A DNA stretch of 64,000 nucleotides from Batrachochytrium dendrobatidis JAM81 (taxonomy: Eukaryota; Chytridiomycota; Chytridiomycetes; Rhizophydiales), in contig NW_006281100.1 of NCBI RefSeq assembly GCF_000203795.2, positions 743,370-807,369 of the forward strand, in the 5' to 3' direction. Under the pieces are notes generated by a model, which did no database searches, had not been told where the DNA came from, and was given only the letters and a program-made list of their open reading frames with translations. This document shows, piece by piece, positions 25,501 through 37,706 of this stretch (the first letter of the stretch is position 1; the number at the start of each line of letters is the position of its first letter). The position numbers and the translations under genes are program-made.

Positions 25501-28500
25501 ATGGCCAAAGTTGATAGCGGCTTTGTTTTGTCACATTCAAGAGTCGCTCTTGACATTGACTTTGTGAATAGTTCTGTTCAGGTATGCTGCATATCAACAT
25601 CATCCTGCCTTCAGATTGTAGTTGAATTTATAGAGTATTGACTTGACTGGATGAGCAAGGCGATATTGACTCGGCAAAATTTCAATGAATATTAGGGAAT
25701 TGTCGAACTTACTGTCACTCCGCTTGTTTCTACTTTAACGGAACTCTATTTGCATTGCCGACAATGTGGTATGAATGAATCATTTAGTTATCGGCCAAGT
25801 GTGCACTTGATAGATCATCCGACCATTTCATCAGCCAATAGTACTTGCTGCAATATACGGATCGATCATTAATATTGATTTTCTATAACAGTACATATCT
25901 ATGGGTACAATCGCTAACGATTGTTTATAATGATTCAATATTGCCATAGTTATTCTGAGTGTCAAAGTTGATGGAATATTGGCGTCGTATGTACACACTG
26001 ATCCAGATGAGGATCTAATCAACTTTGCAAAGGCAGGAAGTTTTTCTAAACTCTCTGAAATGCATCTAAGCAATTCTAAGAAGCCTGATAATGGAGAGCT
26101 TTATATTCAAGTTCCTCCCGAGCTTGAGTGTGAAAAGGTTTTGAAAAGTTGCTGTTTTAATCTTGAGACTACTTTAGGATTGGGATCATTGATTAAGCAT
26201 CGTGTATAATATGCTAATCTCTTATATTATATAGATGCAATTTGAGCAAGCAACACTGGATAGTTCAGGTATTACTTATAATTGACCATGCGTATGAATC
26301 TGTTACAGTCAATATCAGCACGACTTTAAGACTAATTGATATGGTGTTAATAATATGTACGGTTCTACTTGCTAAATATTATATTGAAAATTTAGCGTGC
26401 TACAGAAGTTGGACCTTGGTTATTGAATATATAATTCAGCAGCCCGAGGTCGCAATCACATTTGTGGTATCTCCGACCGATGTTGTTCCTGAAAAACGAG
26501 CGGTACATTGGATCAAAATGATATGTTGATAGTTATTTGTACATTGACTAATCCGTATTGTCTAGTATCCACACATGTTTATTGCTCCAGTGCATAACCA
26601 AGCCCGCTGGTGGATGCCATGCACTGACAAGATTCATGATCGACTCACCTACGAATTTGAAATCACTATACCTCGTACAGTGAGCGATGTTTACTCGTTA
26701 TCGAATGGATATGCAGATATCAATCACAATGGTTTAAAAACACTCAGCCAGCGGCAGTCGCGCGGGTTAGATCACTCTTTAAAAATGGTAGCTGTTTGTA
26801 GCGGAGAGCTTGTTGAGCAGTTTGTGCATCCTGAAAATGCTTGCAAATCAGTTTGGATATACTCAATACAGACTGCCATGGATGCAGCAAGTGTTATTCT
26901 TGCCGCTGGACCATTTGAGATTCTTCCTATTCATGGTTGGGGTCGACCGACATTGACTACATTGAGAAACACCGAGTCTGCGCTTTCCGATGAAGAGTTA
27001 TTTGAGAATGGAATTCAACGAGTAGGAGGAAAAGGCCTTATTTTTGTGCTTCCCGACTATAAGCGCGATATTCGAGTTAGCACGTTCTTTTTATCACAGG
27101 TATGCCGAGTGGCTTTAACTAATGGTTTCCTCGCTAAACTGCTATCTGTAATGGATAGGCTCTGGAGTTTTTTGAACAATGGACTGGATCTTCATTTCCC
27201 TTTTCCTCTTTTAAATTGGTGTTTGTAAAAGAAAGCTACCCTTCGATTGTTACGGGAAGCACAATAGCTCTTGCAAGGTATGAGCTCGAGATAGGGCTTT
27301 AAATATTCAAAGTAGCTGGAGTGCTGCAGGTGAATTGCTGACTTTTTACATTTGGCAAACACAGCGTGGATATTTTGGTAGACGAAACAATGATCGATCA
27401 AGTGTACGAAACCCGGCTGCATTTTGCCAAATCCCTTGCATCACAGTGGTTTGGTCACTACATGGCACCAAATAGATGGTGTGTTGAGCTTTACTTTTTT
27501 TGTGCATCTTGCTGATTACTGTGATAAATAGTATATTAATTTTAATATCTGCATTGTATCGACTTTGTAATAACAGGACTGACGTGTGGGTACTAGTAGG
27601 GTTTACCAACTGGTTAGCAGCACTATTTATGAGAAAAATGTTTGGAAACAACGAGTTTAAGTACAGATTACAACAGGTATAAATGTTATAATTTGTAGAA
27701 TGCTATTTTTATCAGTGCTTTATACTTACTGGCTGAATATGCATTCTTGCCTTATTTTGGTTACTATGCTTTGCTGTTATTAAATTACAATCGACTTTGA
27801 TACTTAAGGATATCAATCGAGTTTGCGAACTAGATGTCAATCAACCACCATTGTGTCCAGACGTGTCAATTCTAGGAGGGGCAATTGACGAAGATGGATC
27901 ACCTGCTGCGCTTACCATTAGTAGTTTGATTTCACGAAATTTTTACTCCAATGATAGCACATTTTCAGCTCGTACCGAGTTGATGATGCTCAAATCTCCT
28001 CTCGTGTTGAACATGCTTGAAAAGCGAATGGGAAAAAATCTTTTACAAAAAATTGCCAATAAGCTCATGGTTAGTGCCATGTCGGGAGAGTTGCCCACAG
28101 GCCTTTCAACTACCCACTTTCTTAAAATGGTGCGCAAAATCAGTGGAAAATTGGAGACAAAGGAATTTGCAGATCAATGGATTTTCAGGAGTGGATGTCC
28201 CATATTCACTATTCGCTATCATTTTAATCGGAAAAAAATGGTAATCGAGCTGCGGGTTAAACAAGACTGTTCTAATGTAGATGTTATTGGAGCAAATCAG
28301 CGGTTTTCAGTAAGTGTTTTTATTTGCTAGATTTAATTGAAATTTGTAACCATGTCTACTTATTTACCTATATCCTTGACGGCTTAGGGTGCATTCATGG
28401 TTCGAGTACAAGAGCCTGGCGGTACGTTTGATACAGAGGTTCGCATTGAAGAAAAAACAAAACAGTACGATATTATTTATCATACAAAGTACAAGCGGAT

Positions 28501-31500
28501 TCGTCGCCGTGCTGGAAAAAAATATAAAAAAGTAGCAGACAATGATGATGATGATGACGACGAAGATGTTTACTATATGGAGGAAGATGAGAAGGCAAAT
28601 GATGCCATAGCTGATGCTGAGGCTCAAAACCAAGATACAAATGGAAACTTTAATATTATCGAACCAGATCGGTAAGTTTTTTCAATCAAATTTCAAGTTG
28701 TTTATTTCTGTGCAAAGTTATTCAAACTCAATCACATACAATACTTGCAGAATCACATTTGAATGGATTCGGCTGGATCCTGACAATGTATGGATATGTA
28801 CAAAAACATTTGAACAAGAGGATTTTATGTGGAATGCTCTTCTTCGAAAAGAAAAGGATATTGGTGCTCAGAGCGAGGTAATGCTGCTTATAAATTGGCA
28901 AAATATCTGGTTTAGAATTGAAATCGATCAATATAACTAAAGCGATATGTTTTGGTTAATATAATTATAGGCTATCGTAGCACTTTCAAAAATCCAATCT
29001 CTTGCATCACTAAATACGATTACCACGTTTGTTCGAGATCACTCTCATTTTTATCATTTGAGATTGCTTGCCGTCAGTGTGCTTTCCAAGGTAGAGCTCG
29101 TTTAAAAATATGTTTTACCTTGCGCAATTTACTGCAGAACTTGCTTGAAGTAGTGCTGTTAATATTATACCTTTGACTAATGCCTAGTTTTTTTGCCATA
29201 TCATAGTTTGACTCGGACGAGCTATACAGTACTGCTTTAGGAAACTTAATCAAAATATATCGTGACATTTTTTGTATCTCATATGACGGTCCAATTATTC
29301 CCAAAAAAAACAACTTTTCTTCATTACAGGACTATAAACTACGCTTGGAAATTGTTCGCTCACTTGCCAAGTTTGTTGATGCGCGCGGAGCTACACTTCC
29401 TGTTGTCCGAATGATGTTTGTAAATCTCTTAAAATACAATGACAACTCTGGAAACGAGGTAAAAATAGCTGCTTGCACTGAATATATTCTTATGTCAGTT
29501 TTTTTTAACTATCATTATATGCTATACCGTGGTCAATTCAAGTATTCTGATGGAGAATGGGTTTCACTTTTAGTCAAGTTGATCGGAGATGCTTTTATTA
29601 TTCGTCCTAGGCAAGATATGTCAGCCCACGCTCGAACATCAAAGCGATCTGTTTTGTTGGCATCAACTGATGTTGAGGATTTTGAGATATTGGCAGGCGA
29701 TAAACATTTGAAGGCACATATGTCTGATTCATTACAATCTACACTGTCACCCGAAGATCAGCAGTTATTTGCTGAGGCACATGTGCAGATTCTACGACAG
29801 TTTGTTCGTGATAAAGTCATTCCTTCCCATCAAAATGCTGTTACTGTTAGCTGTTTAGAGGTATTTAGCTGTGGTCGTGTTTTACCTGATTGGTTTGAAA
29901 GCAACCATTTGCTATTTTCTACAAATTTCTTGCTAATTTTCAAGCTGGTTTCTATTTTTTGTAGACACTTCTTAAATGGCAGCTTGTTGGGTTACTTCCT
30001 ATTAATCTCATGCTGTTTCTTGGCTATTCGCGGTATGTAGCTTGAATTCTATTTTTTTGAAAAGATACTGATCCATCAATGATTGCGTTTTATCAGAGTT
30101 GGAAATTTCATTTCGATTCGACGAATGGCTGTGGAGTGCCTTATTGTACTTTCATCTATGGGAAATAGTGATATTACCGAGTATCTGGTATACCTTGTGT
30201 TTCACGAATCTGATAGACAGTTTCGGTACAACATATTTAAGAGTATGGTTAGTTTTTTCTCTATATCGATGTATGGTCACAAACCTAGCGTCACCATAGA
30301 ACAGGCGGTTACTACATTGTCTAAACATGCAGTTTTTTTGGCTAGTCGAACTGCCAAAGAAATTCGGTAATTATATCTATATTATATTATCTTGTTTTGA
30401 AATAATAGTCTAATTGCATGTTGACTACGTCTATAGTTCGCCTACATCACCTCGCCTGTGGCTATTATTTTTACGTCTATCTGAAATGGCTGCGGAATGT
30501 TTAGAGTCTGATCCAGAGTTGTATCAGTTGGCGATGGCTTGCGCTTCTACTGTACACCCCTCAGGTAACCAAGTATATATATTTTGAAGATACACCAGTT
30601 GGAGTCATTGTCAGGATTTCCTATTTTAAAATACAGCGGAAAGTTTACCGACTAAATAGAGATGTGAGAATCTAACTAGTTTGCTGTATTTGAATTGCAG
30701 GGATCACATTGACATTGTCACAGTCTTTATTATCAGGCAAATTCAATCAGAATTTGAAAAATCAGGTGCCAGCATACTCCCAGGCAAATACATCATTTCA
30801 TTCATCCATGGAGGGTGTAGCTGTCGTTCCGTCAACATCGCGAGCACCACTTCGAATGACATTTTCTGGTTCTAATTCATCTGTCTCTCAAAATCAAGAA
30901 GCCGAGACTTTGCAGATGGATATGAATATTTCTACTCCTTCAAGTGATCAAAAATCATCAGTTTTTTCAAATTCAAATTCAGTTTCTGAAACAGGAACAA
31001 AGAAAAGGTCCATTCGAAATCGTCTAATCCAACAAAGAGCCCAAACTGATGATTCTAGTCCGGCAAAGTCCTTTGTATCAACTCCTGTGGCAGGAAATAC
31101 GATTTCGACAGGATCAGCTAGATCTAGACAGCAAACGAATTCAAACACAAGACTATCGTTCAACACGACATCAATCTTACAGGCACAGTCACTCGAACGG
31201 ATGATTTTAGATGAACTTATGATACGAAAAGACGCGGCCATTTTTCTCTATCCAGTGGATGCTACAATGTACCCAGACTATTATGAAAAAATTGAGTTTC
31301 CGATTGATCTGCATACAATCCGTGAGCGTGTACAAAATAGTGAATACGGGTCATTTCAGGACTTTGAGAAGGATATTCACCAGCTTTTTACAAACTGCTT
31401 TATTTACAACAAAAAAGGCACTATGGGACACGCTGTAGGAAAGTCTTTGGAGGCATTCTACAGCCGGCGGAGCAAGGTAAACTTGGTACGACTATCCCCT

Positions 31501-31691
31501 CATTGTAGGTATTAGAGTTGCTAAAATTTTGGCACATATTTTTGGAACAGGATTTACTCAAGGCCAGCAGACCAGCAATTGAATTGGATGCCAATGCTAA
31601 ACCATTGTCTACACCAACACGCTCGCGCTTGTTAGAGTCTGAAGTGTTGGCTGAACCAAAGTTAAAATTGAAGTTTTCTTTCAACAAATGA
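25501..31691 (+). CDS. TAF2: TFIID subunit TAF2 with C-terminal bromodomain
   Basis: TAF2 is the TFIID subunit with an M1-aminopeptidase fold that contacts Initiator DNA. Exon 1 (25501-25581) gives VLSHSRVALDIDFVNSSVQ, exon 2 (25696-25768) GIVELTVTPLVSTLTELYLH. Exon 26567-27100 holds PHMFIAPVHNQARWWMPC and WIYSIQTAMDAASVILAAGP. The peptidase zinc site is lost: the HExxHxW helix reads AKSLASQWFGHYMAP (about 27430), as expected for TAF2. Later exons carry the ARM-like solenoid: MVSAMSGELPTGLSTTHFLK, WIFRSGCPIFTIRYHFNRKK, an acidic run DDDDDDEDVYY (28540-28580), FVDARGATLPVVRMMFVNLL. The last exons encode a bromodomain (31190-31470): FLYPVDATMYPDYYEKIEFP, then the acetyl-lysine Asn in NCFIYNKKG. 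The end is LKLKFSFNK-stop at 31689-31691. Yeast and human TAF2 as I know them lack a bromodomain. Several mid-gene introns are only approximately placed. Confidence 0.92.
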
Positions 31692-34600
31692 TGGAGAAAA
31701 AAGATGGAATGCCTACCAAAGGGCAGAGGAATGTTGGGTCGCTTTTCACCACATGGGACATTCCACAATTTCCAAAGAGTCTTCCAATAGCCATTGCTCG
31801 TGCAGAGCGACGAGAGCATATTCGGCTTCAACTTCATAAACTTCAAAATAAACGCTCATCCTTTGCATCTGGTGCGTTGGGTGTTCGACAGAGATACAGT
31901 CGTGTATTAGGGCAGATTGGATATGAACAACTGCCTCTGCTTCCGTTACAAGATATTCCTGAAGTAGAGGTAATATATGCACGTATTAACAGATTCGAAT
32001 GGGTGTCAATCAGACCTGTTTGTATGGACAGCAAGACAGTCTGATATTGAGCCATTGAAGTATTAAAATTGCCTTTTTGGTGATATATTGAATGCATAGG
32101 TGCATCGAGATAGACGATTACAAGCTGATAGCATTATTAATACCAATACCAATATCGATAATTCAATCCAGCAAAATGGTACCAATATAATGCATTGGGG
32201 TTGAAACCTTGATGCCTTGAGTGATAGTTCTGAGGATTTAATTCATTGCTGGCATTAACCATAAGATCCACTGTGAATGCATTAGCCGAATTTGAGTCCG
32301 ACACTGTAGAGCTTAGAGAAAATATACGAGCCATCGTGACAGATATCGAGTCCTTGGCATGGCTATCTGCAGAGGAGCGACAGCAGCTGGTAAAAATGAT
32401 CTCTGCTCAACAGCTTGCTGGATCAACTATTGAGCTTTGCTAATGCTATCCAGTCCAGACCAATACTTTTATTATAGATATTTCTAGTCGGTACAGCCAT
32501 CTCCAGTTCGTTACTCATTGTAGCTCTGGCCATGCCAACAACAGACAGCTGCTATCAAAAGTGTTTGAGCAGATCAGACTGCTGGTGGCAGGAATCCTTG
32601 TTATGCTGCGACGAAAGAAGAAGAGTGAGATCTTGTATTAGTGCATGCTGACTTGAAAACAAGTTAACCAACATGCTATTAACTTGTTTCAAACCCATCA
32701 GAAATGGGTCGGCTGGGCATCTTTGACAGCACATCGAATTCAAATAGACTTCGAGCATTTTTTCTAATAGAGTTGAGGAGAAGGCATGTATTTTATCTAT
32801 TGAATGACATGGCATTGGAGTTCAATGCACCAGACGACTAATCCAAATGGTTTAAAGAGTCAACCCCAAAAAAATCATTAAACATGCATCACTCGAGCTA
32901 CGAAGTGACTACATAGTTACTCGCAAATTCTCGATTTCTAAGCCTGATGCTGCACTGTCAGAACTTCAAGATGTATGGGCTTTACAAGTTGTACAATGTT
33001 TTTGATTTAGCCATTGATGTTAACCATAAACGATTCTTAGATGCGACAAATACTGGAAAAGATTTCACGACCTATGTCCCAGTTGGTAGCTCCGCAGCTT
33101 ATTCAGCGTAATGTCAATAGCAAGTCTGAAATACAAAATATAGGCAATTCTGATCTTAAATCGCAAGGCCATGTCAGATCTGAACAGGCCGCCATGTCAA
33201 GGCAGCTGAAAAAAGAGCTTATGCAACAGCAGGTAAACCGCCAACACAAGATTATTTCGGATGATCTGATCGCGTTATTATGCAAGCCTCAAGACCCCAC
33301 TCAAAAGTCTATAGTCATGGCTGGTGAGGGAGAACTATGGGAAGATCAAGGCGACATTGAGCTTGAAAATGATGCAGTCGTGGAGCTTGAGTACGACGAT
33401 GCCGATATTCAGGTCATGGCTACAAATGCAACAGACGATCCTCTTTTGCAAGCTCATACAGAGATGTCGCAGTATAGTAGACACAAGCACATTTTTTCAG
33501 TATGATTGCATTATTTATCTGTCATATTAATATGATTACTTGAAATAACATTGATAGAATCTTAAACTATTGTATTGTAGAGTTGTGCTAATTCATTGGC
33601 TGAATTATATCATAATATTTTTAGGAAAATTCTGAACCGCCTAAACGCTACCTTCGAGCAACAAAATATATTTTTTCAACAGCTGCACCAGAACCAGCAT
33701 CTGAATCCTTAAAACTATACCGTTTAAATGAAAAGGTGCGTGCATTTGGTACAAGACGCTTAATGGTTTTATTGGAATTCATTTATGCTGTATAATATTT
33801 TGAATCACCAACCTTTTTTTAGCCAATCCCGCATATTTCCAATCTAGTGACACAATCAGCTACATCTAAACTATCCGACTACATTTCCATAGCAGAAAAA
33901 GTATGAGCCATGTTGAGTTGCATAATTTACATGCTAATTATCCAACTCGACTTACTTTACTGACATTTTTAAAAGTCGAGTATTCGTTCATTCGATTCTA
34001 GGTTTTCCACTAGAGTTCCTAAAGACTTTATTTCTCTTTCAGCAGAGCACACAACCGGGATCGGAGAATTAAATAACGAGTCGGAAAACAAAGTTCTTGG
34101 TGTGCTTGGTAGGTTTAATTTAGAAATGGGCGGCTTTAATTTTTTTAAACTATTTTTCAAAATTATAGTTTCTGATAGAATGTTTATTTTTGAAAATAGA
34201 TGAGAAGCTCACACGTTACAAAGAAGTCGAGGAGCTGTATGATGAGATCATGAAAAGTGTCAGAGGAAGCCATCTAGAAACATATGAAGGTTAGGCAGTT
34301 TATACCTATCGAGAGAATGGTCAAGTCAAATGAATCCATTGATCTAATATACAATTATAGATGAGGATCAGGTATTTGCATGCCCAACTGCCCCACTTGA
34401 CAGCCAAATTCCTTTGACGGATGCATTTCTTGGAGTAAAGGCAGTGTATCGGTCTAAAAAAATAAAGCAGTGGCAAAATAAACCCACTGAGCGAATAGAA
34501 ATGACACGCTCGACAAGTGCAGCACTTCGGAACAAATCATCATCTGCACACACACTGCGACCAAGGCGACAAAGTGCTCATGTTCAAGCAGATGAGTTTT

Positions 34601-36032
34601 CAGTAGATCGAAATGCAGCCATGAAGAAAATCCAGTCGTCCAAACACAGCATGCGATACAACTATGGTGGATATATTCCGAAACATCTTGAAGAGGTTAG
34701 CAAGAAACCAAAAGAAGAGTTTTGTGCTACCGATTATGCCGATTATTTAAAGCATCGAGTGTGTGATTTCCTCCCCAATATTATATTCCAAGAAATGGAT
34801 GACGAATCGGTCACTTTTGAGCAAGAAAGCGCCAGCGCGGTTTTTGCAGAAGACCATCAAAAAGCCTTGAAAAAAAAGCACCAGGAACAGGCAGAGCGAC
34901 TTAAAAAGCTTTTCGCCTATGATAAAAATTATTGGAATGCTGGCACGATTGACTATCTAAGCGAGATTGAAAACCAAAAAGATGCAGAAAGTGATGCATG
35001 GCAAGAGATTGAGTCGTCCAACAATCGTAACACAAACGAAGTAGACAGTTCAGTGCTGGAAACAGAACCAGACTTGAAACATTTGAATGAAAGCAAAGAG
35101 AATTTTGCCAACAGTTCAACTACTACTTCAGAACCAAATATAGAAGTTTTTGCCCAGCCCAAAACGAATTTGCTTGATACAAACTCTGCAAAGCTAATTT
35201 ATGGAACACACTTAGTAAGCCAACTATTTTTATATCCAATATTTTCATGTTTAAATTCTTGATAAAATTGTATGCTAAACAATTTAACATATAGATTTCA
35301 AACCCCAAAGCCAATATTCAAGATCCACAAGCTGAATTGGAGCTAATCTGGGTTACTCTGAAAATACCACTTGATCAAAAGCTTGATATGGCTATCAAAT
35401 ACGGAAGTCACAAATTCACAAAGTTTGCCACGGTAATGTCTACTCTTATATACAGTTTAGCTTTGAATCACAATATTCTATAGTTGTTGACGACGCTATT
35501 TCCAATGAACGCGAATTTAGGCTATTAAGCTGTGGAAGACAGCATCCGAGTACATCATTCATCGAGAGGGTATTTTACGTCAAATCGAGTCATTTGAAAT
35601 GACGGCATCTGATCCTTCGTAAGTAAACAGCATTGTATAGACTATAGGAAAGGTCAATTTTTTAAAAACACACACTTGCCATGTATTGACTTTCTACAAT
35701 TTAGCCGTTTTTTTGGTAAAGGATACACAGGATCATCTGCTGCACGGCTCAAAGAAGCAGAGGTTCGAGAAGAACTTATGCGCCGACTTCACTCTCTTGA
35801 AACAAAAATCACAAATATTGCCAGTCATATCAAATACGAGCTTCGCGAAACATTAACATATGACGGTAGTTGTTTCACTTGACATAGTTTAGACAAGTGT
35901 ATGGATTCAAAATTTAATACAAGTTTATTCATTTTATAGGTGTCCCATATTTGGAAAAAATAAAGACCGATTATAGCGAGATTATCAAGCGATGCTCGAT
36001 TCTTCGTACAGAGACTAGGCAAAGCTCATGAC
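31688..36032 (+). CDS. CCDC87: CCDC87-like coiled-coil protein (tentative)
   Basis: This is a large, charged, mostly helical protein. The ATG at 31688 overlaps the TAF2 stop as ATGA; ATG 31691 is in frame too. Exons read: EKKDGMPTKGQRN, TTWDIPQFPKSLPIAIARAE (31690-31970); VHRDRRLQADSI; STVNALAEFESDTVELREN (32275-32390); SSRYSHLQFVTHCSSGH (32480-32580); KPDAALSELQ joined to MRQILEKISRPMSQLVAPQL (33041); RYLRATKYIFSTAAPEP (33640); DEKLTRYKEVEELYDEIM (34200). A long exon 34360-35215 carries coiled coil (HQKALKKKHQEQAERLKKLF). Near the end come LELIWVTLKIPLDQKLDMAI, ILRQIESFEMTASDPS, RFFGKGYTGSS and EELMRRLHSLETKITNIASH. The DMAIKYGS plus FE-x-x-ASDP-RFF pattern recalls CCDC87, a sperm/cilia-associated family; this rests on memory of the pattern. 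It is convergent with the next gene, 15 bp between stops. Confidence 0.6.
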
Positions 36033-36047
36033 CCAACACTGTTTAAC

Positions 36048-37333
36048 TATTCCTGGCCACTCATTAGCTTTTGAAGTTTTTCGATTCTCCCATTAAATGC
36101 ATTCGTACTTTCAACCTAACAAGTAAGCAATGTTAAGTTTCTTGATAAAATAGACTAGGCAAAATAGCTAGATACTTACAAACTCTGCAACAGCTTGTTG
36201 ATTGGCTTGGGTAGTTGATTCTTTTTTTAATGGCACAATAACATCTTCTGGCACGTTGCGTTTCGGCAGAATTGAAGTATGCTGCTGGTTGAATTTAAAT
36301 GCAGCAAATGAAGGGAAGCAATCTTCTATTTGACAGATTCTATCTTCCAGTCGCTTCAATCTTTGTGAAGTTTCAGCAGATGGACCTAATAAAAATAAAA
36401 TAAATAAAATGCTGTTAGTTATAAAAAGCTGCAGAAAAGTGGTATGTCCAATGGCAGATTGTGAATCAATAGTTTAAATAATAATAATATTTCAAGCATG
36501 TATTGAATATACAAGCAAGGTAATCACACCAGTGCAAAGACCAAGGTGAGTTTCAAGTAAACCGATCCTTTCATTCATAGCTGTAGAAATCCGAGAAGCA
36601 TCAAGATCTGCCATATTCATATTCTCTGCAGACTGTCCTAATGTAGATCTTTCGAGAGGTCCAGCAAAATTGTGCACCACGTTCCTCTTCATTTGAGTCT
36701 CTCGATCTATCTTCAATGCATCTACTCGAGCAGCACCGGCTATTAATATTTATTAGATATTCAAAACTTTCTTTTAATACATAGTCGACACATTTTAAAA
36801 AGATATTTGACCAGCAAACCTACTTTTTTTGGATACTAGAAACTCGTCTTTGTTGCTGGTATTCACGAATTCTTGTTGAGATTTCAAAAAAGAAGCCATC
36901 TCTGCCTCTAGCTAATACGATGTATATAGTCAGCAACCACATCATCTTTGTAAACCATTTCATCATGCAGAGAAGAGTCTACCTCTAAGCTACTGGTCTC
37001 GCTCTCTTTTGGGATCAAGTTTGTTGCTAGTTCCTAGTTGATACGAAAGTCCATGTTAAAATCTAATCAATGTCTGCCATCAGTATTACAGTTAGTATGG
37101 CCATTACTACCTGAATCTTTTGAACAAGTCTGTGCAGCTCTTGTGCTGTATGTTGTGGATTCAGCCTGAATGCTTCAGAGAAAGATTCTTCACACATTCC
37201 TATCTATACACAAAGCGCTAGTAATCATGAGCATGATTGTGATGAATGGTTGGCTCTGCAGGCCACTTACATTACGAAGAAAGAGGCCAATGTTGGCTAG
37301 TATTTGAAGGTCGATTTCTGCTGGTTGATCCAT
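36048..37333 (-). CDS. MBIP: MBIP-like coiled-coil protein (tentative)
   Basis: This is a small multi-exon helical protein. On the minus strand: MDQPAEIDLQILANIGLFLR (ATG 37333-37331); GMCEESFSEAFRLNPQHTAQ, ELHRLVQKIQ (37120-37195); ELATNLIPKESETSSLE; EAEMASFLKSQQEFVNTSNK; a longer exon at 36530-36740 with NVVHNFAGPLERSTLGQSAE and DASRISTAMNERIGLLETHL; then QRLKRLEDRICQIEDCFPSF (36290-36385); and a final exon FNGRIEKLQKLMSGQE-stop. The pair of short helices (an RI-x-x-LE-x-HL helix, then a LEDRI-x-x-IE helix followed by an aromatic segment) is what I recall for MBIP, a subunit of the animal ATAC acetyltransferase complex. Without an alignment this is a suggestion; a generic coiled-coil protein cannot be excluded. 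A repeat copy lies about 40 bp upstream of the ATG. Confidence 0.5.
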
Positions 37334-37706
37334 TCTGATCGTATCTAAACAGCTTTGCGCAATCCCAACAAATTCTACAGTCGTATTCACGTAAGATGAA
37401 CCACTTCTGTATTTATCTTGCAGTGACTATCTTGGAATAAGCAATCGTTGAATATTTCAAGTTTTCTACTAGAAATTGCACATTCACATTAGGACGCTTT
37501 CTTTGAGAGCATTGCAAGCTAAATTAGCCAAACATGTTCTCACTAACGATGAATCAATTTTAATTTATTTAATATTCCAACCTTACTGACATCTAGTAAA
37601 GGTCTGACTGCTGCATAGGCTGTATTCTAAATAAAAACTGTCGAATGACCAGTGAATATGATCCCATATGGCACCAATATCTAGACAAACCTATATATTC
37701 AGGCTT
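37334..37706. other. Intergenic between MBIP-like gene and dynein gene
   Basis: These 373 bp hold repeat copy B at 37372-37480 and otherwise AT-rich spacer with the 3' UTR of the dynein gene and the promoter of the MBIP-like gene. No exon is seen. Confidence 0.5.
37372..37480 (+). repeat. Dispersed inverted-end repeat, copy B (fragment)
   Basis: It begins ATTCTACAGTCGTATTCACG and runs through TGTATTTATCTTGCAGTGAC, AATAAGCAAT and TTCTACTAGAAATTG. It aligns collinearly with copy A (13440-13545), and its last block matches copy C in reverse near 50940. The far end is not seen, so this is probably a fragment. Confidence 0.6.
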
